In this document: one piece after another, positions 25,270-34,300 of the stretch
Position numbering within the stretch: the stretch's first letter is position 1
Layout: each line of letters opens with the position of its first letter
DNA from: Halorubrum vacuolatum
GTDB taxonomy: Archaea; Halobacteriota; Halobacteria; Halobacteriales; Haloferacaceae
Reading direction: 5' to 3'
Length of the DNA stretch: 64,000 nt
Assembly: GCF_900188065.1 (NCBI RefSeq)
Contig: NZ_FZNQ01000008.1
Coordinates: 62,001-126,000, forward strand
Made by a program: the position numbers and the translations under genes
Notes under the pieces: generated by a model
What the model was told of the DNA's origin: nothing
Databases searched by the model: none
What the model saw: the letters and a program-made list of their open reading frames with translations, nothing else

Positions 25270-26033
25270 GGGTGATTGTGCGCTAAGATCCCGCTCGCGC
25301 GGCCGTACGCGTCGGTCAGCGCGTCGCTTTCGAGGAACGAGACCGTATCGCCGTGGTGGTAGAGTTCGACGTTGATGCACGCGACCGTGTCGACGTGTTT
25401 CGTGAGGACGCCGATGTCGTGTTCGATCAACACGATCGTCATTCCGGCGGCGTTGAGCTCGTCGAGGAGGTTATAAAAGCGATCGCGCGAGTCGGCGTCG
25501 ATCCCGACGGTCGGCTCATCGAGCGCGAGGATATCCGCCTCGGAGGCGAGCGCCCGTGCGATGAACACGCGCTGTCGCTGTCCCCCCGAGAGCGCGCTCA
25601 CGCGCCGTTCGGCGAGGTCCTCGACGCCGACGGTCTCCATCGCCTCGGCCGTGACCTCCCGATCGTGGTCAGTGAGACGGGCGTGGCCCGCGCGGGCGAA
25701 CCGGCCCATGAGGACGGTCTCCCGGACCGTTACCGGCATCGCGTCGCCGCGGTCGGCCGCGCGCTGGCCGACGTAGCCGATCCGTTCGCCGGCCTCGAAC
25801 TCGTGGGCGGGTTCGCCGAAGAGGGTGATCGACCCGGAATCGGGCTCACGAAGCCCCAACATGAGGTGTAAAAGCGTCGTCTTTCCGGAGCCGTTCGGGC
25901 CGATAAGCCCGAGGAACTCGCCCTCCTCGATGCGCAGCGAGACGTCTTCGAGGGCGTTCGCGTCGCCGTAGCCGAACGTGACGTCCTCGATATCGACGAT
26001 GGGAGTCACGGTTCCCTCCACCCCGTCACGCAT
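25266..26033 (-). CDS. znuC: Zinc-type ABC transporter ATP-binding protein
   Basis: This 255-residue ABC ATPase drives metal import. Walker A is GPNGSGKT (about 45-52), the signature is LSGGQRQRVFIARAL, Walker B is ILALDEPTVGID, and the switch His is in IEHDIGVL. ATG 26033 is chosen (an 8-nt overlap with the binding-protein stop); an ATG at 26048 is also possible. The C-terminal HNHP resembles the histidine-containing ends of zinc transporters. Downstream it overlaps the permease by 4 nt. Confidence 0.9.
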   Translation of the reverse strand: MRDGVEGTVTPIVDIEDVTFGYGDANALEDVSLRIEEGEFLGLIGPNGSGKTTLLHLMLGLREPDSGSITLFGEPAHEFEAGERIGYVGQRAADRGDAMPVTVRETVLMGRFARAGHARLTDHDREVTAEAMETVGVEDLAERRVSALSGGQRQRVFIARALASEADILALDEPTVGIDADSRDRFYNLLDELNAAGMTIVLIEHDIGVLTKHVDTVACINVELYHHGDTVSFLESDALTDAYGRASGILAHNHP

Positions 26034-27408
26034 CGAGTGCGGCCTCAAGCGACGGGACGTTTATTTCGAGCATCTGTTCGACCCAGCCGTAGCCCGCCTC
26101 GCTCCATTCTGCCGTCGTCCCTTCTCCCGGGGTGAGCGGCTCCGCGCGATCGACGTCGGTGTTCTCGAAGATGAGCTCGACCATCTGCGGGACGTCCTCG
26201 TCCGGGTCCGGTGCCTCGAAGGGATCATACAGGACGGTGTGGATATCGTGTTCCTCGATGACGTCGACGAGGCCCGCGATGTCCTCGAACGACTCCGCGG
26301 CATCCGGGGAGGTCCCAACGGGGGTCCGGAGATCGAACCCGTATCGGCGTTCGAGGTACTGAAACGAATCGTGGCCGGCGAAGACGGCCACGTCGCGTTC
26401 GGCGCTCTCGGCAAGCGCCTCGAACGCCGCGTCGACCTCGTCCATGCGTTCGAGGTATGCGTCGGTGTTCTCCTCGTACGCCTCGGTATTGTCCGGGTCA
26501 AGTTCGACGAGCCCATCACGAATGTTCCGCACCATCTTCTGACCGAGCACCGGATCGGCCCAGACGTGCGGGTCGTGGAACTCGTCCGCGCCCCCCTCGT
26601 CGCCCTCGATGACGGATAACGTGGAGCGTTCGTCTTCGGTATCGTAGATGAGCTCGTCGTCCTCGTAGAACTCGAAGACGACGGCGGTCTCCCCCGTCTC
26701 CGTGCCGGTAAAGTCGACCTGCCGTCCGTGTGCGTCGATCTCGAGGATCCCCGCTTCGCCATCGGCTATCCGGGCATCGACCCGGTAGCGCTCGCCGTCG
26801 CCGAGGGGAACCACCCGACCCTCGTTATCGAAGAGGACGATGCCGATCGGAACGGTCGAATCGAGCGACACGTCCGGTACGCCGCCGTGCCAGTGGCCGT
26901 CGTGCCAGTAGCCGAGCTGTTCGTCCGACCGGAGGTCGTAGATGTCGAACTCGTTGAGCCGGAGGCTGTCACGGGGGTACTCGTGGCCGCGGTCGAACTC
27001 GGGGAGTTCGCCGGAGTCGAAGCCGATGAGGTAGGGACCGAGGCCATCGAGGAGGTCGTAGACGGCGACGTCCTCGTAGTCGCGCTCGAGCTCGGCGGCG
27101 ACGTCCTGTGCCCACGAAAATTCGGGCGTGTCGAGGTAAAAGAACGCCTGTGTGGAGGCGATGTCGCGGGCGACGTCGCCATCGGGGCTCCAGCCGTGGC
27201 CCATCTGTCCGACCGAGACGGGGTTGGTGAACTCGAAGTGGTCCCCGGCGACGTGTTCCGCCCAGTCCTGCACGGTAAAAAAGGCCGTGTAGCCGGCCGC
27301 TTCCCCGTCGCTTCCGGCGGGGTTTCCGTTTCCGAGGCAGCCGGCGAGCCCGCCGACGGCCGCCGCGCCGATCCCGGACCGAAGAAGGGTTCGCCTCGTG
27401 TACGTCAT
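26026..27408 (-). CDS. znuA: Zinc-type ABC transporter substrate-binding lipoprotein with an inserted domain
   Basis: This 460-residue binding protein has a twin-arginine signal (TRRTLLRSGIG) and lipobox LAGC with C24, so it is likely exported folded and lipid-anchored. Cluster A-I motifs include the metal-binding His in QMGHGWSPD, the DPHVWADP and FAGHDSFQYL regions and the C-terminal acidic YDPFEAPDPDED. A segment of about 110 residues, roughly 160-270, starting near WHDGHWHGG, interrupts the fold between the two metal-binding lobes. It may be an accessory metal-loading domain. It starts the operon. Confidence 0.88.
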   Translation of the reverse strand: MTYTRRTLLRSGIGAAAVGGLAGCLGNGNPAGSDGEAAGYTAFFTVQDWAEHVAGDHFEFTNPVSVGQMGHGWSPDGDVARDIASTQAFFYLDTPEFSWAQDVAAELERDYEDVAVYDLLDGLGPYLIGFDSGELPEFDRGHEYPRDSLRLNEFDIYDLRSDEQLGYWHDGHWHGGVPDVSLDSTVPIGIVLFDNEGRVVPLGDGERYRVDARIADGEAGILEIDAHGRQVDFTGTETGETAVVFEFYEDDELIYDTEDERSTLSVIEGDEGGADEFHDPHVWADPVLGQKMVRNIRDGLVELDPDNTEAYEENTDAYLERMDEVDAAFEALAESAERDVAVFAGHDSFQYLERRYGFDLRTPVGTSPDAAESFEDIAGLVDVIEEHDIHTVLYDPFEAPDPDEDVPQMVELIFENTDVDRAEPLTPGEGTTAEWSEAGYGWVEQMLEINVPSLEAALDA

Positions 27409-27432
27409 ACCCGGGCATTGACCGTCATTCGG

Positions 27433-27470
27433 TAAAAGTATTATTATGCAAAACTATTTTATTAATAACT
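27433..27470 (-). promoter_or_regulatory. AT-rich promoter of the zinc transporter operon
   Basis: A markedly AT-rich patch (27433-27470, containing TATTATTATG and TTTTATTAATAA) lies 25-62 bp before the znuA start. It likely contains the box A and a binding site for a metalloregulator; partial symmetry (TATTATTAT / ATTAATAA) is visible but no known motif can be assigned. Confidence 0.45.
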
Positions 27471-27680
27471 CCACCCTTCCAAACGCGGGCGGAATAATAA
27501 CGTCACCGGGCGGCGCGAACGACCCCCGCGGATACACGCGGTTTGAGGCGATGGATTAGTATACCCCGACGGACACTGGCCATTAACGACCGACCGGAGA
27601 AATCCGGTCCCGGCCAGCATCGACCCCATGTTAGTCACTGACGTCGCGAGCGCGCCGATCCGGACGCCATCTCGATCATC

Positions 27681-29324
27681 ATGAGCGGTGGGACTTTCAT
27701 CGGACGGGCGGCACGGACGGGGTTCCGCCGACTCCGCCGGTTCCTCGCCGGCAGCATCGCCGTCGACCCGCGGTCGCTGGCGGCGTTTCGGATCGCGTTG
27801 GGGGTGCTCGTGATCGCGGATCTTCTCGCCCGGTCGCGGAACTTCGCGTTTTATTATACCGACGATGGGATCGTCACACAGTCACTCGCCGAGCGCGGGA
27901 CCTCCAACGTCGCGTTCTCCGTCTTTTATTATACCTCCAGTACGGAGGCGATAGCCGCCCTGTTTGTGCTTCAGGGGCTCATCGCGCTGGCACTGGTTCT
28001 CGGGTACCGGACCCGCCTTTCGACGGCGCTCTCGTTCCTGTTCGTCATCTCGCTCGATCACCACAACCCCTTCGTGTTGAGCTACGCCGACACGCTGTTC
28101 CGGCTGTTGTTCTTTTGGGCCGTCTTCATGCCGCTCGGGGATCGCTACTCGATCGACGCCCTCCAAGCCCGAATGGTCGGTGGCGAACGGGCGGCCAGGG
28201 CCGAGCGCCGTGGCAGCCGTGCCGTCGTGGTTCACATCGCCGTCGCGCTCGGGATGGCGCAGATGGTGGTGATGTACTTCGTCAACGGGCTTCACAAATC
28301 GACCTCCGAGGCCTGGCGGAGCGGGGAGGCTTCCCCCCTCGTCTTCGGCATCGACGAGATGACGTTTCTGCTCGGGAACACCATGCGAAACGCGCTCCCG
28401 CTCATCGAGTTCGGTGGCCTCCTCTGGTTTTATATCCTGCTCGCTTCGCCGATGCTCTTCCTGCTCCGTGGACGCGCCCGATACCTGTTCTTGACCCTTT
28501 TTGCCGGCGGACACGCCTCCTTCGCGGTCACCGTCCGTATCGGGGCGTTCGCCTACGTCGCGCTCGCCGGGTTGCTGTTGTTCCTCCAGCCGGCGTTCTG
28601 GCGTGATGCCGGTCGAGTCGTCCGCGCGCTCGGGATCGACCCCGAACGGATCACCCGCGGCGTCGACGCCCGGATCGGTCGACCGATCGCGACCGTGCTG
28701 CCCGCCTTCGGGCGACTCTCACAGGGGAGCCCCCGTCGCTTCTTCCGGTACACGTACCTGTTCGCGCTCGGGGCCGTGGTCATCGCGCTCGTGCTCATCG
28801 CCGCCATCTTCCTGCTGAACGCCGGGGCGGTGATGGGTGGCGAGGACGAGATCTACGATCAGCACGCGCTGACGAGCGAGGTGCGAGCCCATTCCGCCGG
28901 CGAACACGTCCACACGGTCTCGCGTGCGCTCAACGTCCGCCAGCCGGAATGGAGCGTCTTCGCCCCCACGCCGCGGAGTACCGACCGATACTACGTCTTC
29001 GGAGCCAATACGACCGACGGCGAGCACCTCGATGTCTTCCACAACCGCTCGTTCACCTGGGAGCGTCCCACCGACGAGTTACAACGCCAACACGACACCT
29101 ATCGCCAGCGGTTCTTCATGAACGACATCCGTCGAAACACCCTCGATGGCGACCTCGCGGCCAGCTACGGGGATCACCTCTGTCGGACCTACGAGGAGGA
29201 GTACGGGATCGAGCTCGTCACTATCGAGATGTATCAGGTGACGGAGCAGATCACCCGCGACACCATCGACGACCCGGAGGGGCGTGAGCGAACGCGAAAC
29301 AAGTTCTACGAACACGAGTGTTGA
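27681..29324 (+). CDS. HTTM domain membrane protein (vitamin K carboxylase-like)
   Basis: This 547-residue protein has the HTTM region (horizontally transferred transmembrane) across about 25-400. It contains IDPRSLAAFRIALG, DHHNPFVLSYAD, and FFWAVFMPLGDRYSIDA, plus FVNGLHKSTSEAWRSGEA, which are typical. The C-terminal 160 residues are predicted outside the membrane and contain RQPEWSVFAPTPRSTDR. Homologues include gamma-carboxylase-like proteins whose archaeal function is unknown. It is divergent from znuA with a 270-bp spacer. Confidence 0.87.
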   Translation: MSGGTFIGRAARTGFRRLRRFLAGSIAVDPRSLAAFRIALGVLVIADLLARSRNFAFYYTDDGIVTQSLAERGTSNVAFSVFYYTSSTEAIAALFVLQGLIALALVLGYRTRLSTALSFLFVISLDHHNPFVLSYADTLFRLLFFWAVFMPLGDRYSIDALQARMVGGERAARAERRGSRAVVVHIAVALGMAQMVVMYFVNGLHKSTSEAWRSGEASPLVFGIDEMTFLLGNTMRNALPLIEFGGLLWFYILLASPMLFLLRGRARYLFLTLFAGGHASFAVTVRIGAFAYVALAGLLLFLQPAFWRDAGRVVRALGIDPERITRGVDARIGRPIATVLPAFGRLSQGSPRRFFRYTYLFALGAVVIALVLIAAIFLLNAGAVMGGEDEIYDQHALTSEVRAHSAGEHVHTVSRALNVRQPEWSVFAPTPRSTDRYYVFGANTTDGEHLDVFHNRSFTWERPTDELQRQHDTYRQRFFMNDIRRNTLDGDLAASYGDHLCRTYEEEYGIELVTIEMYQVTEQITRDTIDDPEGRERTRNKFYEHEC

Positions 29325-29403
29325 GCCGAATTGCACGCGGACCTCGCCCGCGAACGCCGTCGAACTCCAGAACGCTCATTGAGCACCCTCCCATAGGTCG
29401 GCC

Positions 29404-29949
29404 ATGGCCACGTTGCGTCGGCGCCGGGTGTGGCTCACGGTGCTGCTCGCCGTCGTCGTCTCCGGCCTCGGGCACGCGTATCTGCGCCGCTGGGGGCGGG
29501 CGTTCGGCTGGTACCTGTTGATCACCGCCACCCTCGTATTCATCGTTCCCGAGGCCGCCCTCGATCGGCTCATCAGCGGACAGCGGCCGCCCATCGCCGA
29601 CATCCTCCCCGCGTTCATCGTCGCCGTCGCGAGCGTCGTCGACGCGTACGTGCTCGCCGTCAGGAACAATCGGGCGTACGACCGTGCCCAGCGTGCGCAG
29701 ACCGAGGAGTATCTCGGCGGTGACTCCGACCCCACCGCTGGCGAGGGCGTCGGCGACGATCCGGCCGGTTCAAACGGGATCCCCACCGGCGTCGCCCGGC
29801 AAGGCATGCCTGGGAAACGGGATGCCGTCGTCGAGGACGACGGTGACGCCCCGCCGACGATCTCCTGTCCCCACTGTGGACGCGAGGCGGACGTCGAGAT
29901 CGACTTCTGTCACTGGTGTACGGAGCCACTTCCGGGTTCGGAAGGGTGA
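29404..29949 (+). CDS. Membrane protein with C-terminal zinc ribbon
   Basis: This 181-residue haloarchaeal protein has two or three hydrophobic segments in the first 85 residues (VWLTVLLAVVVSGLGHAYL; GWYLLITATLVFIVPEAAL; ILPAFIVAVASVVDAYVLAV). A disordered acidic linker follows, then a C-terminal zinc ribbon (CPHCGREADVEIDFCHWC). The function is unknown; zinc ribbons on such proteins often mediate protein contacts. It starts 79 bp after the HTTM gene and may be co-transcribed. Confidence 0.78.
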   Translation: MATLRRRRVWLTVLLAVVVSGLGHAYLRRWGRAFGWYLLITATLVFIVPEAALDRLISGQRPPIADILPAFIVAVASVVDAYVLAVRNNRAYDRAQRAQTEEYLGGDSDPTAGEGVGDDPAGSNGIPTGVARQGMPGKRDAVVEDDGDAPPTISCPHCGREADVEIDFCHWCTEPLPGSEG

Positions 29950-29966
29950 GGCAGTCGACTGCCCGC

Positions 29967-30389
29967 TCATCCACGCCATCCATCTCGCTCGCGCTCGATC
30001 CGAAGCGTCTCCCGAATGAACGCGCCCTGATGCTCGACGAGATCCGTCATCGTGACGATCCCGCGAAGCTCCATGCCATCGACCACGAGCAACTTCTTCA
30101 CGCCCAGTTCAACCATTCGATCGGCCGCGGCGCGTACGGTCGCCGTCGGGCGGATCGTCTCGGGCGGAGTCGTCGCCGCGCGACTGACGGGAATCGCGGA
30201 GAACGGCTCGTCGGTTTCGACCGCGGCGATGAGCGCGTCGGTCTCGGTGAGGATCCCGGCCGGCGATCCCTCGCGGGTCACGACGACGCTCCCGATCCCC
30301 GCACGCAACATCGTCTCGACGGCCGCCGCAAGCGATTCACCGAGTTCAACGTGCTTGACGTCCGTCGACATCACGTCCGCGACACGCAT
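29967..30389 (-). CDS. CBS-pair protein
   Basis: This 140-residue protein consists of two CBS domains (MRVADVMSTDVKHVELGESL and SRAATTPPETIRPTATVRAA starts) and a short tail. ATG 30389 is chosen because the domain begins there; upstream codons are poor. CBS pairs bind AMP, ATP or similar ligands and often regulate an enzyme or transporter. No enzymatic partner is fused, and the neighbours give no hint. Confidence 0.85.
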   Translation of the reverse strand: MRVADVMSTDVKHVELGESLAAAVETMLRAGIGSVVVTREGSPAGILTETDALIAAVETDEPFSAIPVSRAATTPPETIRPTATVRAAADRMVELGVKKLLVVDGMELRGIVTMTDLVEHQGAFIRETLRIERERDGWRG

Positions 30390-30502
30390 GGCTCGATATG
30401 TCTCCGCGAGGGACTTGAGATCATCCCCTGATCGGGGCTGTCGTTGATCCCCGTTCGCCCATCTCCCAGCCACTCCAGCGGTTTCCATACGCCCCCTGTC
30501 GA

Positions 30503-31231
30503 TCACCGCATCGATTCCCCACCGTTCACGTTCAGCGTCTCGCCGGTGACGAAGGTCGCATCCCGCAGATAGGCGACCGCGTCCGCGATCTCCGCTGGCC
30601 GACCGAACCGGCCGATCGGGATCTCGGCGCGGGCCGCCTCCGCCTCCTCGGGGGTGCGATCGGCGGTCATATCGGTCTCGATGTGGCCCGGGGCGACCGC
30701 GTTCACCCGGATGTCGGGCGCGAAATCCGCCGCATGGCTGCGCGTCAACGAGAGCAACGCCCCCTTCGAGGCCGCATAGTGACACTCGATCGGCGCGCCG
30801 GTGTGTGCGAGGATCGAGGAGACGTTCGTGACCGAGGGGTCGTCCTCGGACGCTTCGAGCGCCGACAGCGCCGCCTTCGTCACGTTGAACGCGCCGTTGA
30901 CGTTGACGTCCATGACGTGATCGAAATCGGCGGGCGATAACGACTCGGTGTGGACGTGCTGGTCGATCCCGGCGTTGTTCACCACGTGATCGAGCCCGCC
31001 GAACGTCTCGACGCCGCGTTCGACGAGCCGAGCCGCAGCGTCCGGGTCGCTGACGTCAGCCTCGACTGCGATGGCCCCCGACCCGGTCGATTCGACCAGC
31101 TTGACTGCGTCCTCGGCGGCCGCCTCGTTCGTCTGATAGTTGATAATGACGTCGTAGCCGTCGTGGGCGAATCGGTGCGCGATCGCCCGTCCGATCCCCC
31201 GCGAGGAGCCGGTAATAAGCACAGCGGTCAT
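30503..31231 (-). CDS. SDR-family oxidoreductase (FabG-like)
   Basis: This 242-residue short-chain dehydrogenase/reductase binds NAD(P)H through TGSSRGIGRAIA (residues 7-18). The NNAG motif is at VVNNAGID. The catalytic Ser is in NVSSILAHTG and the Tyr-Lys pair in CHYAASKGAL. Glycine-rich GETLNVNGGESM is the C-terminal signature. It resembles 3-oxoacyl-ACP reductases; haloarchaeal relatives act on 3-ketoacyl-CoA or other substrates. The exact substrate is unknown. Confidence 0.9.
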   Translation of the reverse strand: MTAVLITGSSRGIGRAIAHRFAHDGYDVIINYQTNEAAAEDAVKLVESTGSGAIAVEADVSDPDAAARLVERGVETFGGLDHVVNNAGIDQHVHTESLSPADFDHVMDVNVNGAFNVTKAALSALEASEDDPSVTNVSSILAHTGAPIECHYAASKGALLSLTRSHAADFAPDIRVNAVAPGHIETDMTADRTPEEAEAARAEIPIGRFGRPAEIADAVAYLRDATFVTGETLNVNGGESMR

Positions 31232-31323
31232 GACGCGAGCGACGCGAGCGACCCACTTCGTGTTTGTCGTTCCGGAACCACGGCCGGTCGATCAAAAAAC
31301 TGAGTCGGTCTCGACCGGTCGGA

Positions 31324-34300
31324 TCAGTCGTCGCTTGAGACGCTTTCGGTTGCGTCCGTGGCCACGTCCGGGGCCGCTTCGGCGGCGGTCGGCAGGTCAT
31401 CGCGGACGTCCGCGCCCCGACCCTCGGCGATCACCTCCGCGTAGGCATCGGGGAAGACGCGGACGAAGTCCCCGACGGCTTCCTCCCAGTCGGCGAGCAG
31501 CTCGGCTGCCCGCTCGCTACCGGTGTAGGCGCGGTGGTTCTCGACGAGTCGGCGAAGCATCGTCCGGTCCGCGTCCTCCAACTCCTCGGAGAGGGTAACC
31601 ATCCCACGGTTCAGACGGGCATCCAGCCGGTCGTCCGGATCGTAGACGTAGGCGACGCCGCCGGACATCCCCGCGGCGAAGTTTCGGCCCGTATCGCCGA
31701 GGACGGCGACGACCCCGCCGGTCATGTACTCACAGCCGTGATCGCCGACCCCCTCGACGACCGCTTTCACGCCCGAGTTGCGGACGCCGAACCGCTCGCC
31801 GACGACGCCGTTGACGTACATCTCGCCGGCGGTCGCGCCGTAGAGACAGACGTTTCCGGCGACGACGTTCTCTGTCGGATCGTAGCCGGCGTCGGCGGGC
31901 GTGTCGATCACGATCCGGCCGCCCGAGAGGCCCTTGCCCACGTAGTCGTTCGCCGCCCCCGAGAGCTCGAAGGTGATCCCCGAGGCGAGGAACGCGCCGA
32001 AGCTCTGGCCGGCGTAGCCGTCGAACCGGCAGGTGATCGTGTCCTCCGGCAGCTCGTTGCCGCCGCGTTCGGAGACCACCCGGTTCGAGAGCGCGGCGCC
32101 GACGGCACGGTCGACGTTCGCGATGTCGTGAGTCAACGCGACGGGTGCGCCGTCGACGATGCCGTCGGCCGCCTCGGCGATGAGGTCCCAATCCAGCAGC
32201 TCGTCGATGCCGGGGTGATCCTGCTCGCGGGTCTTCGTGCGCATCTCGCCCGCGGGGTCCGCGATAACCGCCGAGAGGTCGAGATGTCTCGCCTTCTCGT
32301 GGTCGGTCGCGCGCTGGGTGAGCAGGTCGGGCCGCCCGATGAGCTCCTCGAGTTCGGTGTATCCGAGCTCCGCCATGATCTCGCGAAGCTCCTGGGCGAT
32401 GAAGGTCATGTAGTTGATGACGTGATCCGGCTCGCCCGGGAAGCGCTTTCGGAGGTCCTCACGCTGGGTCGCGACCCCGACCGGACAGGTGTTGTTGTGA
32501 CACTGTCGCGCCATCACGCACCCGGAGGTGACGAGCGAGGCCGTCCCGAAGACGTACTCCTCGGCACCGAGAGCGGCCGCCACCGCGACGTCCCGGCCCG
32601 TCTTCATGCCGCCGTCGGAGGCGACGCGGATCCGATCCCGTAAGCCCGTGGCTCGGAGCATCTGGTTCGTCTCTGCCAGCCCGAGTTCCCACGGCAGTCC
32701 GGCGTTCTTGATCGAGGTTTTCGGCGATGCGCCCGTCCCACCGGAGTGGCCGGAGACGTGGACGACGTCGGCGTTCGCCTTCGCGACGCCGGCGGCGATC
32801 GTCCCGATCCCCGCCTCGGAGACGAGCTTCACGTTGATGTCGGCGTCGACGTTGGCGGCTTTCAGATCGAAGATCAGCTGTTTGAGGTCCTCGATCGAGT
32901 AGATGTCGTGTTGTGGCGGCGGCGAGATGAGCCCGACGCCGGGGGTCGAACACCGGACGTGGGCGATCATCTCGTTGACCTTGCCGCCGGGGAGATGGCC
33001 GCCCTCGCCCGGCTTCGAGCCCTGCGCCATCTTGATCTGCAGCTCCTCGGCGCTCGCGAGATACTCGGCGGTGACGCCGAAGCGACCGGAGGCGACCTGC
33101 TTGACGTTACACTCCTTTTCGGTGTTGAACCGCTCGGGCGGCTCGCCGCCCTCGCCGGTGTTCGATTTCGCCCCGAGACGGTTCATCGCGATGGCGTTGT
33201 TCTCGTGTGCCTCCGGCGAGAGGCTTCCGAGGCTCATCGCGGCCGTCGAGAAGCGTTTCACGATCTCCTCGACCGGCTGCACCTCATCGATCGGAACCGG
33301 ATCGCGGTCGGAGTCGAACGTCAGGAGGCCACGCAGCGTCTGAAGGGTCTTCGACTGGTCGTTCACGAGCTCGGCGAACTCCCGATACCGCTCATAATCC
33401 CCGCTTCGGACCGCCTGCTGGAGCGTCCCGACGGTCTGCGGGTTCCAGCCGTGATGGACGCCCGAGGAGCGGTTCTCGTACTCGCCGATGGTCTCAAGCT
33501 GTGGATCGGCCCCGAAGGCCATCGCGTGTCGCGTGCGGAGGTCGTCCTCGATCTCCTCGATCCCGATCCCCTCGGTCCGGATCTCCGTCCCCTCGAAGTA
33601 CTCGGCGACGAGGTGTGAGTCGAGCCCGACCGCCTCGAAGATCTGTGCGCCCTGGTAGGACTCGACCGTCGAGATACCCATCTTCGCCATCGTCTTCAAG
33701 AGGCCGTCCTCCAACGCCTTCCGATAGGCCGCGATCGACGCCGCCTCGTCCGCGCCGTCCGGACCGGCGGTGATGTCGGCGATGGAGGCGTACGCGAGGT
33801 ACGGGTTCACCCCGTCGGCGCCGTAGCCGACGAGCGTCGCGAGGTGATGTACCTCGTGTGGCTCCGCGGACTCGACGATCAGCCCCGCACGGTTCCGGAG
33901 GCCGTGTCTGACGAGGTGGTGGTGGACGGCCCCGGTGACGAGTAGGCTGGGGATCGCGAGGCGGTCCGGTCCGACGGCCCGATCCGAGAGGACGATGACA
34001 TCAGCGCCGTCCTCGATGGCGTCAGCGGCCTCCGCACGGACCCGGCTCACCGCGTCCTCGAGGGAGCCGTCGTGGTGGTAGGTGATGTCGATCGTTTCGG
34101 CGTCGAACCCGACCTCGCTGCCCGTGAGGTCTTTCAACGCCGCCGTCTGCGCGTCGGTGAGCACGGGTGAGTCGGCGACGATCTGCCGGGCGTGCTCGGG
34201 GGTCTCACCGAGGAGGTTTCGCTGGTTGCCGATCCGCGATTCGAGGGAGGTGACGAGCTCCTCGCGGATGTAGTCGATCGGCGGGTTCGACACCTGAGCG

